A program made the position numbers and the translations under genes. This document shows, piece by piece, positions 16,708-25,549 of a DNA stretch of 64,000 nt (position 1 is the stretch's first letter; the number at the start of each line of letters is the position of its first letter). Origin of the DNA: Roseiarcus sp963833955 (lineage in GTDB: Bacteria > Pseudomonadota > Alphaproteobacteria > Rhizobiales > Beijerinckiaceae). The DNA lies in NCBI GenBank assembly GCA_963833955.1, contig CAWHZY010000008.1, forward strand, positions 186,001 to 250,000, read 5' to 3'. The notes below the pieces were generated by a model. That model did not search any database. It was not told the origin of the DNA and saw only the letters and a program-made list of their open reading frames with translations.

Positions 16708-19304
16708 GGAACCGTCCCTAGATTGATGACGTCGACCGGGGCGTCATTGGTGGAGCCAAAATCGTCCGACACCGTTACAGCGCCGGTCGTTAGACCAAGA
16801 TCGATGGAGCCGATCAGCAGTTGCGCCGCGATCGGATGCGGATTCAGAACCGCAACGGCGCCCAGATCGATGACATCGACAACCGCGGCCGTGATGGTCC
16901 CGAAGTCGTCGGCCACGGTCGGCGCATCGTTCACCCGTCCCATGTCGAGCGGAAAGCCGCTCTCGAGCTGCAGCGCGATCGGATGCGCCGGCGGTGTCGG
17001 TGGGGTGTTCGGCGGCGTCGAAACGACCACCGTCGAGGCGTATTGGGGCGTGAAGCTGTAGAAGGCGACAGTTGACAGATCCTCGGCCCCACCGCCGAAG
17101 ACGTTGAAGCTCTGGAATTTGAAATAGATCGTCTTGCCGATGAAATTGGCCGGGACGTTATATTTGACGATGGCGCCATCGATGCGAAAGAACTGCGCGC
17201 CGGAAGAATGCCCCGCCGCTACCGAACCGCTCAGCCCGCGCGCCAGCCCGGTGAGGTTATAGGCCGTCCCGCTAGTTAGCGTCGCGACTTCGTAGGCGAC
17301 AAGTTCGCTGTCGATGAGCGATAGCGTCGCGCCAGCCTGCGCAGCCGCTTGACTGGTACCGGTCAGCGCGCTGTCGCCGACCTCAGTACTCTCCGCAAGA
17401 TCGACCGCAAGCGTATCGACCGCATCCCATCCCGCTGCGGGAGGTAGGCTCGCGGTCAGGAGCCCCTGGCGCATCGGCGCCGTGATGACCGCGATCTGAG
17501 AATAGGTGACGTTGTCCGTCGAGATATAGACGTTCGCGCCGCCCCATTGGCTGCCACCGCCGCCATTGATCCCCGACGCTCCGACCCATATTTGTGCGAC
17601 GCCGCCCGTTCCGGACGGCGGCGGCTCGTAGATCAGCGGCGGGTTGATCGAAACGGCCGGGACACCCCAATTCGGCTGAAAGCCGCCCGCAGAGGCGTTC
17701 GGATTGAAGGCCGGGTTCGAGACGCCCGTCACCAACTCCTCGCATGTGAAGGACAGCAGGCCCTTGTCGTCCTCCTCGATCTCGACGATCCTAACCGGAT
17801 AGTTCGACAGCCCCAGGTTCGCGTCCGTGATCGTGACGATGTCCATGGGATCGAGCAGGCAATATTCCCAGGACAGCTTGAAGGTGAACTTGGTTCGGAC
17901 ATAAAGAGCGCGCTGCAAGATCGTCTGTGCGATCGCCGGCCCCATTACGAATTCGTCGCAGATCTCGTGGGCTTGGACGGTGGAGCCGACGCGTGGGCCG
18001 AAAATCTCGATCTGGCTTTGGTCGCGCGCCTCGACCGGAAGAGCGGAATATTGGTTCCCGCGTGACAAGACTTCGACGCGCTGGATTGTCGGCAGCGAGA
18101 AGACGTCGACCCTTTCGACCTGGACCGGATCCTTGTTGCCCTTCTCGTCGACAAAGTCTGTGTCGCTCAGCGCGTATGCCGGGGTCAGATTTGGCGTGAA
18201 GTTGCCGGCAGTACCGGCAGTGTACGTGATGACGATCGGCTTCCCTTGATCCGCCTGCCCGAAGACGTAGGTGCCAGAAGGGAACATCCCGTATTGACCC
18301 GCGACGGTAGGTTCCGCTGCCCCGATGAAGGCGAGCGGGATGTTGGAGAAAGCGTAAACGACGCCACCATCCGAAACGAACTGGTTTGGCGGAGCGACCG
18401 TCACCAGCGCCGGAAGCGACCCACCGGACGACACAGGAATCGGAACGGGGATCGACATCTCCGTACTGAAAGTCTGCACCTGCCCAGCGGAGATCGCTGT
18501 GTCTCCATAGGGGATGAATTTGAGGAGGCCGCCGCTCCATACCGCGGCCGTCGAGAAGATCTGCAGCCATCGCGTCAGGATGCTTGATGCCTGTTCCTGA
18601 CTGACCAGAGCGGGCGAGAACGCATAGCCCATGGCGCGGCAATAGGCCTGAAAGGAATCAGGGTTCGTGAACAACGAGCCCGCATCGATCGAAGCAGGAT
18701 CGAAGCCGCATCCATATTGCGCGTTGGTCAAGAAGTCCTGGATGACCAGCGCGGGATCGGCGTCGATTCCGTTGACGCCGGTCGTGGCTAGCGGACCATA
18801 GACCTCGACGTTGTGATTGCCGATCGCGGCGCTATCGCCAAGATTGTATCCACCGCCCCAGAGATAAGCAGTCCCCTGATAGGCGAGCGCATTGTACGGG
18901 TAGAACGTCTCAAGATAAGGCCAGACCTCTTGCGGCGTCGTACCCGGAAACGAGCCCAGGCCTAGCTCGAGCTGGACGTAGATCGATAAGTCTTTCCAGA
19001 TGAACCCAATGCCGGATCCGATCTCGCCCAAGGGCGTGAGCGGCCCCTCACAAAGCGCCATGATCAGGTCTGCGGTATAGGTGTAATTGGCCGCGCCGGC
19101 GCCCGCGCCAAAGGCCCCGCCCTTGCCTCCGACACCCTTTCCGGAGCCCCCCGGGACCGCTTTGAAATTTGCATACCAGATCAGGTTCGGCGCGATCTTG
19201 TTCTGACCCCAGACGATCGGGATCGGCAGCGTCGAAGTCGACGTCTGGACCTGGAGCGCGGTGTAATCTGGTTTGGCGTTGTCGCTGCGGCGGAGGAAGG
19301 CCAT
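16704..19304 (-). CDS. Tail tip / host-specificity protein (GTA gp15-like, without TIM barrel)
   Basis: An 866-residue protein starting at ATG 19304. The N-terminal 250 residues (PIPIVWGQNKIAPNLIWYAN and WEYCLLDPMDIVTITD later on) and the central region around IFGPRVGSTVQAHEI match the Phage-tail_3/gpJ-type tip of gene transfer agents and siphophages. The C-terminal part contains a fibronectin-like region and a repeated DDFG...DVIDLG motif (about residues 800-866). The TIM-barrel domain that opens this protein in rhodobacterial GTAs is missing; a recognisable copy sits in the gene at 21686-24199 instead. The start overlaps the preceding 40-residue gene by one base (TAATG). Confidence 0.75.
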   Translation of the reverse strand: MAFLRRSDNAKPDYTALQVQTSTSTLPIPIVWGQNKIAPNLIWYANFKAVPGGSGKGVGGKGGAFGAGAGAANYTYTADLIMALCEGPLTPLGEIGSGIGFIWKDLSIYVQLELGLGSFPGTTPQEVWPYLETFYPYNALAYQGTAYLWGGGYNLGDSAAIGNHNVEVYGPLATTGVNGIDADPALVIQDFLTNAQYGCGFDPASIDAGSLFTNPDSFQAYCRAMGYAFSPALVSQEQASSILTRWLQIFSTAAVWSGGLLKFIPYGDTAISAGQVQTFSTEMSIPVPIPVSSGGSLPALVTVAPPNQFVSDGGVVYAFSNIPLAFIGAAEPTVAGQYGMFPSGTYVFGQADQGKPIVITYTAGTAGNFTPNLTPAYALSDTDFVDEKGNKDPVQVERVDVFSLPTIQRVEVLSRGNQYSALPVEARDQSQIEIFGPRVGSTVQAHEICDEFVMGPAIAQTILQRALYVRTKFTFKLSWEYCLLDPMDIVTITDANLGLSNYPVRIVEIEEDDKGLLSFTCEELVTGVSNPAFNPNASAGGFQPNWGVPAVSINPPLIYEPPPSGTGGVAQIWVGASGINGGGGSQWGGANVYISTDNVTYSQIAVITAPMRQGLLTASLPPAAGWDAVDTLAVDLAESTEVGDSALTGTSQAAAQAGATLSLIDSELVAYEVATLTSGTAYNLTGLARGLSGSVAAGHSSGAQFFRIDGAIVKYNVPANFIGKTIYFKFQSFNVFGGGAEDLSTVAFYSFTPQYASTVVVSTPPNTPPTPPAHPIALQLESGFPLDMGRVNDAPTVADDFGTITAAVVDVIDLGAVAVLNPHPIAAQLLIGSIDLGLTTGAVTVSDDFGSTNDAPVDVINLGTVP

Positions 19305-19426
19305 TACTTGCGCGCCGCGCCCTTCGTCTTCTGGACGAGATTCGGCGCCTTGGACAGGAACATCTTCCGCGACTCCCACGCGATCTGCTCGACGGCCTTT
19401 GTCTGGGTTTCCCGACGGGTCAGCAT
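19304..19426 (-). CDS. 40-residue basic peptide between NlpC/P60 and tip genes
   Basis: A short frame beginning MLTRRETQTKAVEQIAW and ending KTKGAARK before TAA at 19304. The ATG at 19426 overlaps the NlpC/P60 stop (ATGCTGA) and follows GGTGAGGA, an excellent ribosome site. Its own stop overlaps the start of the tip gene by one base. Such tight coupling on both sides argues that it is translated. It is helical and lysine/arginine-rich, with no known family. A small chaperone or linker role is possible but not shown. Confidence 0.65.
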   Translation of the reverse strand: MLTRRETQTKAVEQIAWESRKMFLSKAPNLVQKTKGAARK

Positions 19427-19878
19427 TCCTCACCCCAAATACTGGCGAACTTCGCCGTCTTCATGCGCGCCGAGAGATCGGCGCTGTTCTGGATGATGTC
19501 CTCGACCACGCGACTGGCGCCGGCGAAGGCGTGGATGATCGCCAGCGGAGCTACGCGCGACACAATCCCGGCATGGGCGAAACAGCGGCCAATGCGAAAG
19601 AGAACAATATCGCCTTCCAATGGCGACCGTACCTCGCGTGAGCGCGCTAGAAGGAAGCCGAGATAGCGCTCCTCGTCACGATGCAGGAACCAGTCTTTGG
19701 TGTAGGGGCGAGGATCAAATTTATCGACAAGACCAAGATCGCAATAAACGCGAACCAAGAGCATCGCGCAGTCGGCGCCATGGCCTTTGACGTCGGCCGC
19801 ATGATGGTACGGTGTGCGGAGCCACGTTCGAGCCTCAGCAACAACGGCTGCGCGCGCGGCGGCAGTGGCTGTGCGCAT
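19420..19878 (-). CDS. NlpC/P60 phage cell-wall peptidase (GTA gp14-like)
   Basis: A 152-residue cysteine peptidase of the type found before the tip gene in GTAs and alphaproteobacterial siphophages. The catalytic cysteine is in HGADCAMLLVRVY (about residue 37), the first histidine in CFAHAGIVS (about residue 102), with a later His in AIIHAFAG. It hydrolyses peptidoglycan stem peptides and is carried in the tail to help DNA cross the wall. The length is normal. It starts one base after the DUF2163 stop (TGAGATG) and overlaps the small peptide gene downstream. Confidence 0.88.
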   Translation of the reverse strand: MRTATAAARAAVVAEARTWLRTPYHHAADVKGHGADCAMLLVRVYCDLGLVDKFDPRPYTKDWFLHRDEERYLGFLLARSREVRSPLEGDIVLFRIGRCFAHAGIVSRVAPLAIIHAFAGASRVVEDIIQNSADLSARMKTAKFASIWGEEC

Positions 19879-19879
19879 C

Positions 19880-20764
19880 TCAAAAGGCCAGCTGCGGCGG
19901 CGGGACGTAGGGGAAGGCGCGGAAATTCGGAAGATTGTTGAACTTGGCCACGCAGGTCGATTGCGTGTGATCGCAACCGAACGCGACGTTGAAGGCGTCG
20001 CCGGTGGCCGGCGCGAATGGCAGCGGGTACATCAGATTGTAGCCGATCGGCACCTGGGCGCCGTTCAAGATGACGGACTTGATCGTCACTCGGACATTGG
20101 AGTTGGCGCCCGACGTGAAGACGAGAGATCCCTGCGCGTCACCCTTGCGCGCGCTCGAAAATATGATCGTCCCGGAGTTCGACCCGGCCTCGCAATTACC
20201 GTCCAACGAGAACGTCCCACGGATGATGCCGCACCCGGCGTCATAGAGGACATGGAGACAGGTTGGCGAGAACAGGTTCCTCGGCATGTCGTAATCGAGG
20301 ATCACGAGATCCGACGCGACCGTCAGAGTAGCCTGAGTTCGACCAACGTTATCGACAGTAGAGATCCGTCCCTGGAATAGCCGAACACCCCCAACGACAG
20401 CGCCACCCGGAGCGGTGAGAAAGACGCGATCTCGGTAAACCGGTGCTCCATCGAACGCCCCATCCCGAAGAGCGATAAGGAAAGGCGCGCCGTTGATGAG
20501 GTCTGTCGGTCGGGCGGCGATGGTGATCTGCTGCTTATCGACTTCAAGCCCAACTGATCCCTTGTATTTGAGGCCGGAAACGAGCGGGCCTTCGGCATTG
20601 AAGGTGAAGCCGTTGAAGACAACGTCGTAGTCGACGCTCGTCCATGTGTAGACCGTGCCCGTGGTGGTGATGAAGGTGAAGCACTCGGCGAAGGCGATTG
20701 GCGCGTCGGACGCGGCGCGGGCGGCGTTGACAAGATTGATGACGGCAGTGGGGGTCTGTTTCAT
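19880..20764 (-). CDS. DUF2163 / BR0599-type tail protein (GTA gp13-like)
   Basis: A 294-residue protein with the hallmarks of the BR0599 family: N-terminal DUF2163 region (FAECFTFITTTGTVYTWTS, then VSGLKYKGSVGLEVDKQQIT) and the cysteine-rich C-terminal part (PTCLHVLYDAGCGI, then AFGCDHTQSTCVAKFNNLPN, ending FPYVPPP). In GTAs this is a tail hub protein placed between DUF2460 and NlpC/P60, exactly as here. The start overlaps the stop of the 29-residue membrane-peptide gene (ATGA). Length is usual. The four cysteines may bind an iron-sulfur cluster, as reported for GTA hub proteins; that is family knowledge. Confidence 0.88.
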   Translation of the reverse strand: MKQTPTAVINLVNAARAASDAPIAFAECFTFITTTGTVYTWTSVDYDVVFNGFTFNAEGPLVSGLKYKGSVGLEVDKQQITIAARPTDLINGAPFLIALRDGAFDGAPVYRDRVFLTAPGGAVVGGVRLFQGRISTVDNVGRTQATLTVASDLVILDYDMPRNLFSPTCLHVLYDAGCGIIRGTFSLDGNCEAGSNSGTIIFSSARKGDAQGSLVFTSGANSNVRVTIKSVILNGAQVPIGYNLMYPLPFAPATGDAFNVAFGCDHTQSTCVAKFNNLPNFRAFPYVPPPQLAF

Positions 20765-20850
20765 GACCAGAAAAATTTCCAGAGGCCGGCCATAAGCAAA
20801 TAGATCGCAGCGCCTCCGGCCAAAAAATAAAGGGCGTCGGCAGTAATCAT
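20761..20850 (-). CDS. 29-residue single-helix membrane peptide
   Basis: A frame too short for ordinary gene callers: MITADALYFLAGGAAIYLL, then a further hydrophobic stretch ending KFFWS. Almost the whole peptide is one transmembrane helix (about residues 6-27). It has a good ribosome site (GAGGAAGG, nine bases upstream) and its stop overlaps the start of the DUF2163 gene (TCATGA), so it is probably translated and coupled. It could be a holin-like or tail-associated membrane peptide. No database match can be claimed from reading alone. Confidence 0.55.
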   Translation of the reverse strand: MITADALYFLAGGAAIYLLMAGLWKFFWS

Positions 20851-21066
20851 CAGAGCGCCTTCCTCAAGCCACGTCGCCTATCGAGCGCGGTCGAGCTTGG
20901 AGATCTCTTCCCGCAGGGGACAGCAAGTCTTATCGTTTATGGGTGTAGCTCGTTTCGCGTGCGCGTGGCGGGGGAGATTACCGGAGCGCCGGTCCAGCGA
21001 ACTTCTCCGCGGGCTGCGGATCGACTTAAGGTGCGTGGGCAAGCACCCACGGGCCGAGGTAGAGTT

Positions 21067-21684
21067 TCACGATGTCCGCACTGATTTGAATTTGATACTG
21101 GCGACCTGCCATAGGTTCGACATGAATTCCTCGAAATCCTGGTCGTCGGAATCGAAGCGGCACTCGAAGGCGTACGTAAAGGTTGCGCCAATCGAGACGC
21201 CGGGGCCGGGCGCGGTCGCGAACACAAGGGAGTTAGGCGCCGATAACGACCAGCCGGACGGTTGGTTGACATTGTTCAAAAAAACGTTCGCGACGCTCGT
21301 TACCCAGCCAACTGGCTCGAGGAACGCGCCCATAAAGCGGCCGAACGTAAAGGCGGTAGTCACCCCATCGCCGGTGGCGAAGCTCACGTTTGTCGCCGTG
21401 CTGTCAGTCGGATCGCTGTAGAGGAAGGTCCCAAATTGCCCCTGCATTTGCAGGAAGAAACCCATGAGGGCCTGCAGGGAATTGGCGCCGGCTCCGGGAT
21501 ACGAAGTTGGCGATGATGACAAGGCGCCGAAGGTTACCTCGAATTGCCAGATAGGATTCTGATAGAGAGGGTCGCGAACCTCTCGGCCAGACACATGAGT
21601 CGCGACCAATGTAGAAAACACTGGCTTTTTGTGCACGCTCCAGCCAAGGCCGGCCAGCGTCGGGAACGACGGCGGTATGGTCAT
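21067..21684 (-). CDS. DUF2460 tail protein (GTA gp12-like distal tail)
   Basis: A 205-residue DUF2460 (TIGR02217-type) protein, the distal tail subunit in GTAs. Typical segments are LGWSVHKKPVFSTLVATHVS near residue 13, a middle NSLQALMGFFLQMQGQFGTFLY, and the ending CRFDSDDQDFEEFMSNLWQ. It starts one base after the stop of the larger fusion gene upstream (TGATATG). The upstream protein carries a second DUF2460 domain with the same beginning and end motifs, so the genome has two diverged copies side by side. The 216 bases downstream hold only short, startless frames and a weak hairpin near 21040. Confidence 0.88.
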   Translation of the reverse strand: MTIPPSFPTLAGLGWSVHKKPVFSTLVATHVSGREVRDPLYQNPIWQFEVTFGALSSSPTSYPGAGANSLQALMGFFLQMQGQFGTFLYSDPTDSTATNVSFATGDGVTTAFTFGRFMGAFLEPVGWVTSVANVFLNNVNQPSGWSLSAPNSLVFATAPGPGVSIGATFTYAFECRFDSDDQDFEEFMSNLWQVASIKFKSVRTS

Positions 21685-21685
21685 A

Positions 21686-24199
21686 TCACGGTCGGACCGT
21701 TACCAGCCGAACGGTCCGGAGCGCCCAGAGCATCGTCATGAACTCCTCGAAGTCCTGCACGTCCTCCGCGAACCGGCAAAGCCAGAGAACACGGAAGTCC
21801 GCGGAGATGGTGACGCCGGCGCCCGGCGCCGAAGTGAACGCGAGCGCGGGTAGGTATCCATCTGAAACGGACCAACCGCTGGGCTGTGCGACACCGTTTA
21901 GGTAAACTGCGGCAACGCCGGAGGTCCCGTAGACCGGGCCAATGTAGGAACCAATCGAGGCCACCAGTGGGAAGACCGTTTGCGAGCCATCGCCCACGGC
22001 TATTGCTTGGCCAGTGACCGCGGATAGGCCGGGCGCCTCGACCCAGAACGGCGCCGCCTCGCCACTTGCCTGTTCGAAGAACCCGGCGATTGCCTGCATT
22101 TCAAGATGCATGGCGTCTGCGCGCAATACGTCATAGGTCAGATCGATGTCGAAATAGGGGTGCGCGAACCGCTGGGTCCGCGTCTCCCGTCCGCTCACAT
22201 GCTGACCGATTTCCGTTTTGAATTGCGGCTTGATGTGGACAGACCAGGCAAGAGCGGGTCCGAGCGCGAGCGTAGGGAAGTCCGGAGGGGTCGGCGGCAG
22301 GCTCGGCGGAGGCGGTGGCAGGACGGCGCGGGTCGTTCCAATCCAAAGCCCTTGCGGCCAATTTCCAGCGTCGCCCCAGGCGCTGTTCAGGACCGGGAAT
22401 GTCGGGAATGGCCGTGCATCAGTATTCCAGACACAGCAGAAATTCCAGTTAAGCATCGGCAGTCCGCCGACGCTTTCATTGTTCCCGTCGATATTCCAGT
22501 ATTCGTAGACGGCCTGAAGCGCTAGAGCCTGAATAGTGTCGTCACGCCGCGGGAGATACCCGAGCTCGTTGGCCGGATCCCAGATCGACCAGTAGGCCGT
22601 GAAGCTTTCTGTCGATTTTGGGTCAAAGAAGACGTTCGGTTGGTTCGTCGACTTGTCGCACGCGGCGAATCCGTATTCCAGCGTAATAATCGACTTGGCG
22701 TTCGGATTCCATTCGGTTTTCGGCCCGTGCGGGGCGAAACCTTGGCCGTCGCCACTATCGTAAACGGCTTGGTGATTGTTATTCCACCACCACCGCAATT
22801 GCTTATTGGCGAGGATTTCCTGGTTCGGAAAATATGGATTGCGCGCCTGTGCTAGACGATCGCCTTCGGGCAACGAGACTTGTAGGTCTGTACCCCTCGG
22901 ATCGAGGCCGCGGCCGAGATTGTTGCTATCGTTGTAGAACCAATCAAAATACTGTCCGCCCTCAATGTTGCTCTTGATATACGGTGTTGAGTGGATCGTG
23001 GGCGGCCCGCTCAAACCCAGGCCGCCAAGTTGCGTCGGTCCGGGCGGCCAGGTCCCACTGAACTGTGGCTCATTCCAGTTCTCCGCGTCCAGGCCGCCGG
23101 AGCCGGTCGTCCAGTCCGCCAGTGGCATATAATTGTCGAAGCTTACGAAATCGATGTTCGGATTGGCCCAAAGTTGATCGAGATGCGGCCACTGCCCGTT
23201 TGCCCCGGCGTGCTGCCATCCCATCCAGCTCGACCAGTCAGCAGAATAGGTGATGAGGTTCTCGAGACTTGACAGGTTCTTGGTAAGCCCTGCGTTATCG
23301 AACGTGGACCGGACGTCATTGGCGAGGGCGTTCAACTGGGCGACCATCGGATAGTCCCAAATGGCACTCCCCGAACCGTCGATGCCGCCCGATTTCGTCC
23401 AGGTCGGACCGCGCAGGATCTCAAGGCCGCGAAGCTCGGAGCCAATCACGAACAGGCTCACTCCGCCCGCCACTACGCACAGGTTCGCATAGTGCAGGAT
23501 CAGGCGCCGGAACGTCCAATCGAACGGTCCTGCTGCGCCGGCGTAGTCGACGGTCAGATTGATCGAATCCCGAATGAAATCGCCGACTGCCGCGCCGCCC
23601 ATGAAGGACGCCACATCATTCGTCGCCGTTTGGGTTAGGTCGCCCGGCGAAGTGATGCGTCCGCGCCATGGAAACCCGCTCGCTGTGCCGAGCAAAAATG
23701 GATAAAAGACGACATTGAATCCACGGCTTTTGAGATCGCGTATGCATCGGACAACACTGGGATCGCTTGGCGTACCGCCGTACACGAAACTGGTTGACCC
23801 GGGCAGCGAAGGGAGCGGGATTAGGCCTGGGAAATCTTGCTCGGTTAGGCCAGACACCGTCCAGCTGACCGGCGCAAAGGCCGCGTCCTCCCACTGCTCG
23901 AACTCGCCGAGAATGAAGTTGGTCGACGGATAGACATGACAAGTCGACGCATCGACAGAATTGAAGAACCAGGCGATGACAAGGCTGACCGTTTTGCATT
24001 CCGGGTGATCGATCTGGAATTGCTCAATCGCGTTCGTATAGTCAGTCGGCTGGCCCGGCGAACTACTAAAAAAGTTTAGAATGGTCGCGTTGTCCAGTCC
24101 GCTCGATCCGCGCTGGAACCCGACCGCCGAGATGGTGTCGTAGGCGAACTCGCCGGTCGACGGCAGTAAATGGACGCCGGTGACAGTAGGAAATGCCAT
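21686..24199 (-). CDS. GTA TIM-barrel domain fused to a second DUF2460 domain
   Basis: An 837-residue protein made of two phage tail domains normally found in different proteins. Residues about 100-600 are the GTA TIM-barrel (glycoside-hydrolase-like) domain: FVIGSELRGLEILRGPTW, NIDFVSFDNYMPLADW, and AACDKSTNQPNVFFDPKSTE. A proline linker (about residues 628-645) leads to a complete DUF2460 domain (AWSVHIKPQFKTEIGQHVSG to DVQDFEEFMTMLWALRTVRL). In rhodobacterial GTAs the barrel is part of the tip protein. The start overlaps the tape-measure stop by one base (TGATG). A cell-wall glycan target is plausible but unproven. Confidence 0.8.
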   Translation of the reverse strand: MAFPTVTGVHLLPSTGEFAYDTISAVGFQRGSSGLDNATILNFFSSSPGQPTDYTNAIEQFQIDHPECKTVSLVIAWFFNSVDASTCHVYPSTNFILGEFEQWEDAAFAPVSWTVSGLTEQDFPGLIPLPSLPGSTSFVYGGTPSDPSVVRCIRDLKSRGFNVVFYPFLLGTASGFPWRGRITSPGDLTQTATNDVASFMGGAAVGDFIRDSINLTVDYAGAAGPFDWTFRRLILHYANLCVVAGGVSLFVIGSELRGLEILRGPTWTKSGGIDGSGSAIWDYPMVAQLNALANDVRSTFDNAGLTKNLSSLENLITYSADWSSWMGWQHAGANGQWPHLDQLWANPNIDFVSFDNYMPLADWTTGSGGLDAENWNEPQFSGTWPPGPTQLGGLGLSGPPTIHSTPYIKSNIEGGQYFDWFYNDSNNLGRGLDPRGTDLQVSLPEGDRLAQARNPYFPNQEILANKQLRWWWNNNHQAVYDSGDGQGFAPHGPKTEWNPNAKSIITLEYGFAACDKSTNQPNVFFDPKSTESFTAYWSIWDPANELGYLPRRDDTIQALALQAVYEYWNIDGNNESVGGLPMLNWNFCCVWNTDARPFPTFPVLNSAWGDAGNWPQGLWIGTTRAVLPPPPPSLPPTPPDFPTLALGPALAWSVHIKPQFKTEIGQHVSGRETRTQRFAHPYFDIDLTYDVLRADAMHLEMQAIAGFFEQASGEAAPFWVEAPGLSAVTGQAIAVGDGSQTVFPLVASIGSYIGPVYGTSGVAAVYLNGVAQPSGWSVSDGYLPALAFTSAPGAGVTISADFRVLWLCRFAEDVQDFEEFMTMLWALRTVRLVTVRP

Positions 24200-25519
24200 C
24201 AGCGCCCATTAAGCCGTTTCAGGCCAAGCGCAGCGCCATGGCGGACTGCTTGGTCAAGCGCCTTCGCCATACCCGGCCCGTTCTGGCGCATCCAGGACGC
24301 GACCGACGGGCCGTCGATTGCATTGACGTGTAAGTGCGTGGTTGGGTGGATGGCGACTGATCCTCCGCCTCCTGGACCTGCGCCGTTCGGGCCGCTCGAC
24401 AGCATGTCCCGTAGCGCTCCGGCAGGCCCTGCAGGCATGATGAGTTCGTTCTGATGAATCAACGCAAGTTGATCTCTTGGCACCTGCCACATGCCGATAT
24501 CCGCGGATGCAACAGCGCCCGCCATTCCCGCGACCGTGGCCTGCGCCGCTGTGGCGGGACCGATGGCGAGCGGGCCCATGAGCGGCGCCAGAAATCCGAA
24601 GACGCCGGCAAAAGCCTCCGCGGCGGACGAGAGGATCGATCGGACCATCGACGCGCCCTGTGCGCCCAATGAAGCCGCGGCTCCGCCCTCCTCCGCGCTT
24701 GTGCGAGCCGCGACGCCGGACGCGGTCGCCGCTGTTTTTATTGCCTCCGCCAAGACATAATGCTCGACGGTCATTTCGCACCACTCGATAAACTTAATCA
24801 GCAGATCATCGAGCGTACTCTTAAATGCCGTGTGCCAATTGGTCGTGCCAGTCAGGAGGCCGCGCAATTGAGAATTGAATGCCTGTGTGATTGAGCTGCC
24901 GAATGCCTGATAGTCGCGTTCTTGCTGCTGCAGGGCCGACCGGTTCAGCTCCGCCATCTGATCGTCGCGACGGCGCGTCGCGTCGATCATCATGTCGTCG
25001 ACGCGCTGTTTTGCCGCTAGCGACTGGTCGCCGAGAGCTTCCTGTCTTTGCAGCGCGGTTAGCTCGGCGGCGTATTCTGCGTCGACGGCTTCATGCGAAA
25101 GGGATAGTCTTTTGCTGCTGCGTGATTTCGAAGAAGCGCGCCTCCTCGGAATAGAGAGCGAGTTTCTGCTTCGTGGCGTCCGCCAGTATCCTCAATTCTT
25201 CCGAGGTCGCCAACTGGGCGGCCCTTGCCGCGTCGGCATAGGCCGCGTCATCGCCCTCGCGCAAAGCCGCCGCCGCGCGCGCGCTATCCGCGGCGAACGA
25301 CTGCTGAAGCGATTGGGTCGCGGAGAGCGCGTCGCGATAGGGCGCCAGACGATCGGCGCTAAAGGCCTGGGACGAAGCGGTCCCGAGCGAGGCCAGTTGC
25401 CGATTGATTTCGCCGAACGGGGCTCCAAAGGTCTGCAGCGCATCCTTTGCTTCACTGACCTGGGAAACGAAATCGTTGGTTGAAGCGCTGAAGCTGACGG
25501 AGACGTTTGCGTCGGCCAT
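24199..25519 (-). CDS. Short tail tape-measure protein, split by a one-base frameshift
   Basis: Two consecutive frames make one protein of about 440 residues. The first runs from ATG 25519 (ribosome site AAGGAG) to a TGA near 25091. The second is open from about 25100 to 24199 and continues directly with SHEAVDAEYAAELTALQRQ. The break is at a run of four A's in CAGCAAAAGAC near 25105; one A fewer restores the frame. The N-terminal part is a long Ala-rich coiled coil. The C-terminal part has Gly/Ala hydrophobic helices and the ending TTHLHVNAIDGPSVASWM seen in GTA gp11-type tape measures. Position after the tail chaperones supports the call. A homopolymer sequencing error is the simplest explanation. 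Confidence 0.7.
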
Positions 25520-25549
25520 CGCTGCTCCTTGAGCTTGAGGTGGGGTTTG

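Noticed and set aside
25091..25110. Programmed frameshift in the tape-measure gene
   Set aside because: The break is at a plain A-run inside the coiled coil, with no slippery heptamer in phase; the known programmed site of this module is in the chaperone gene. An indel is simpler.
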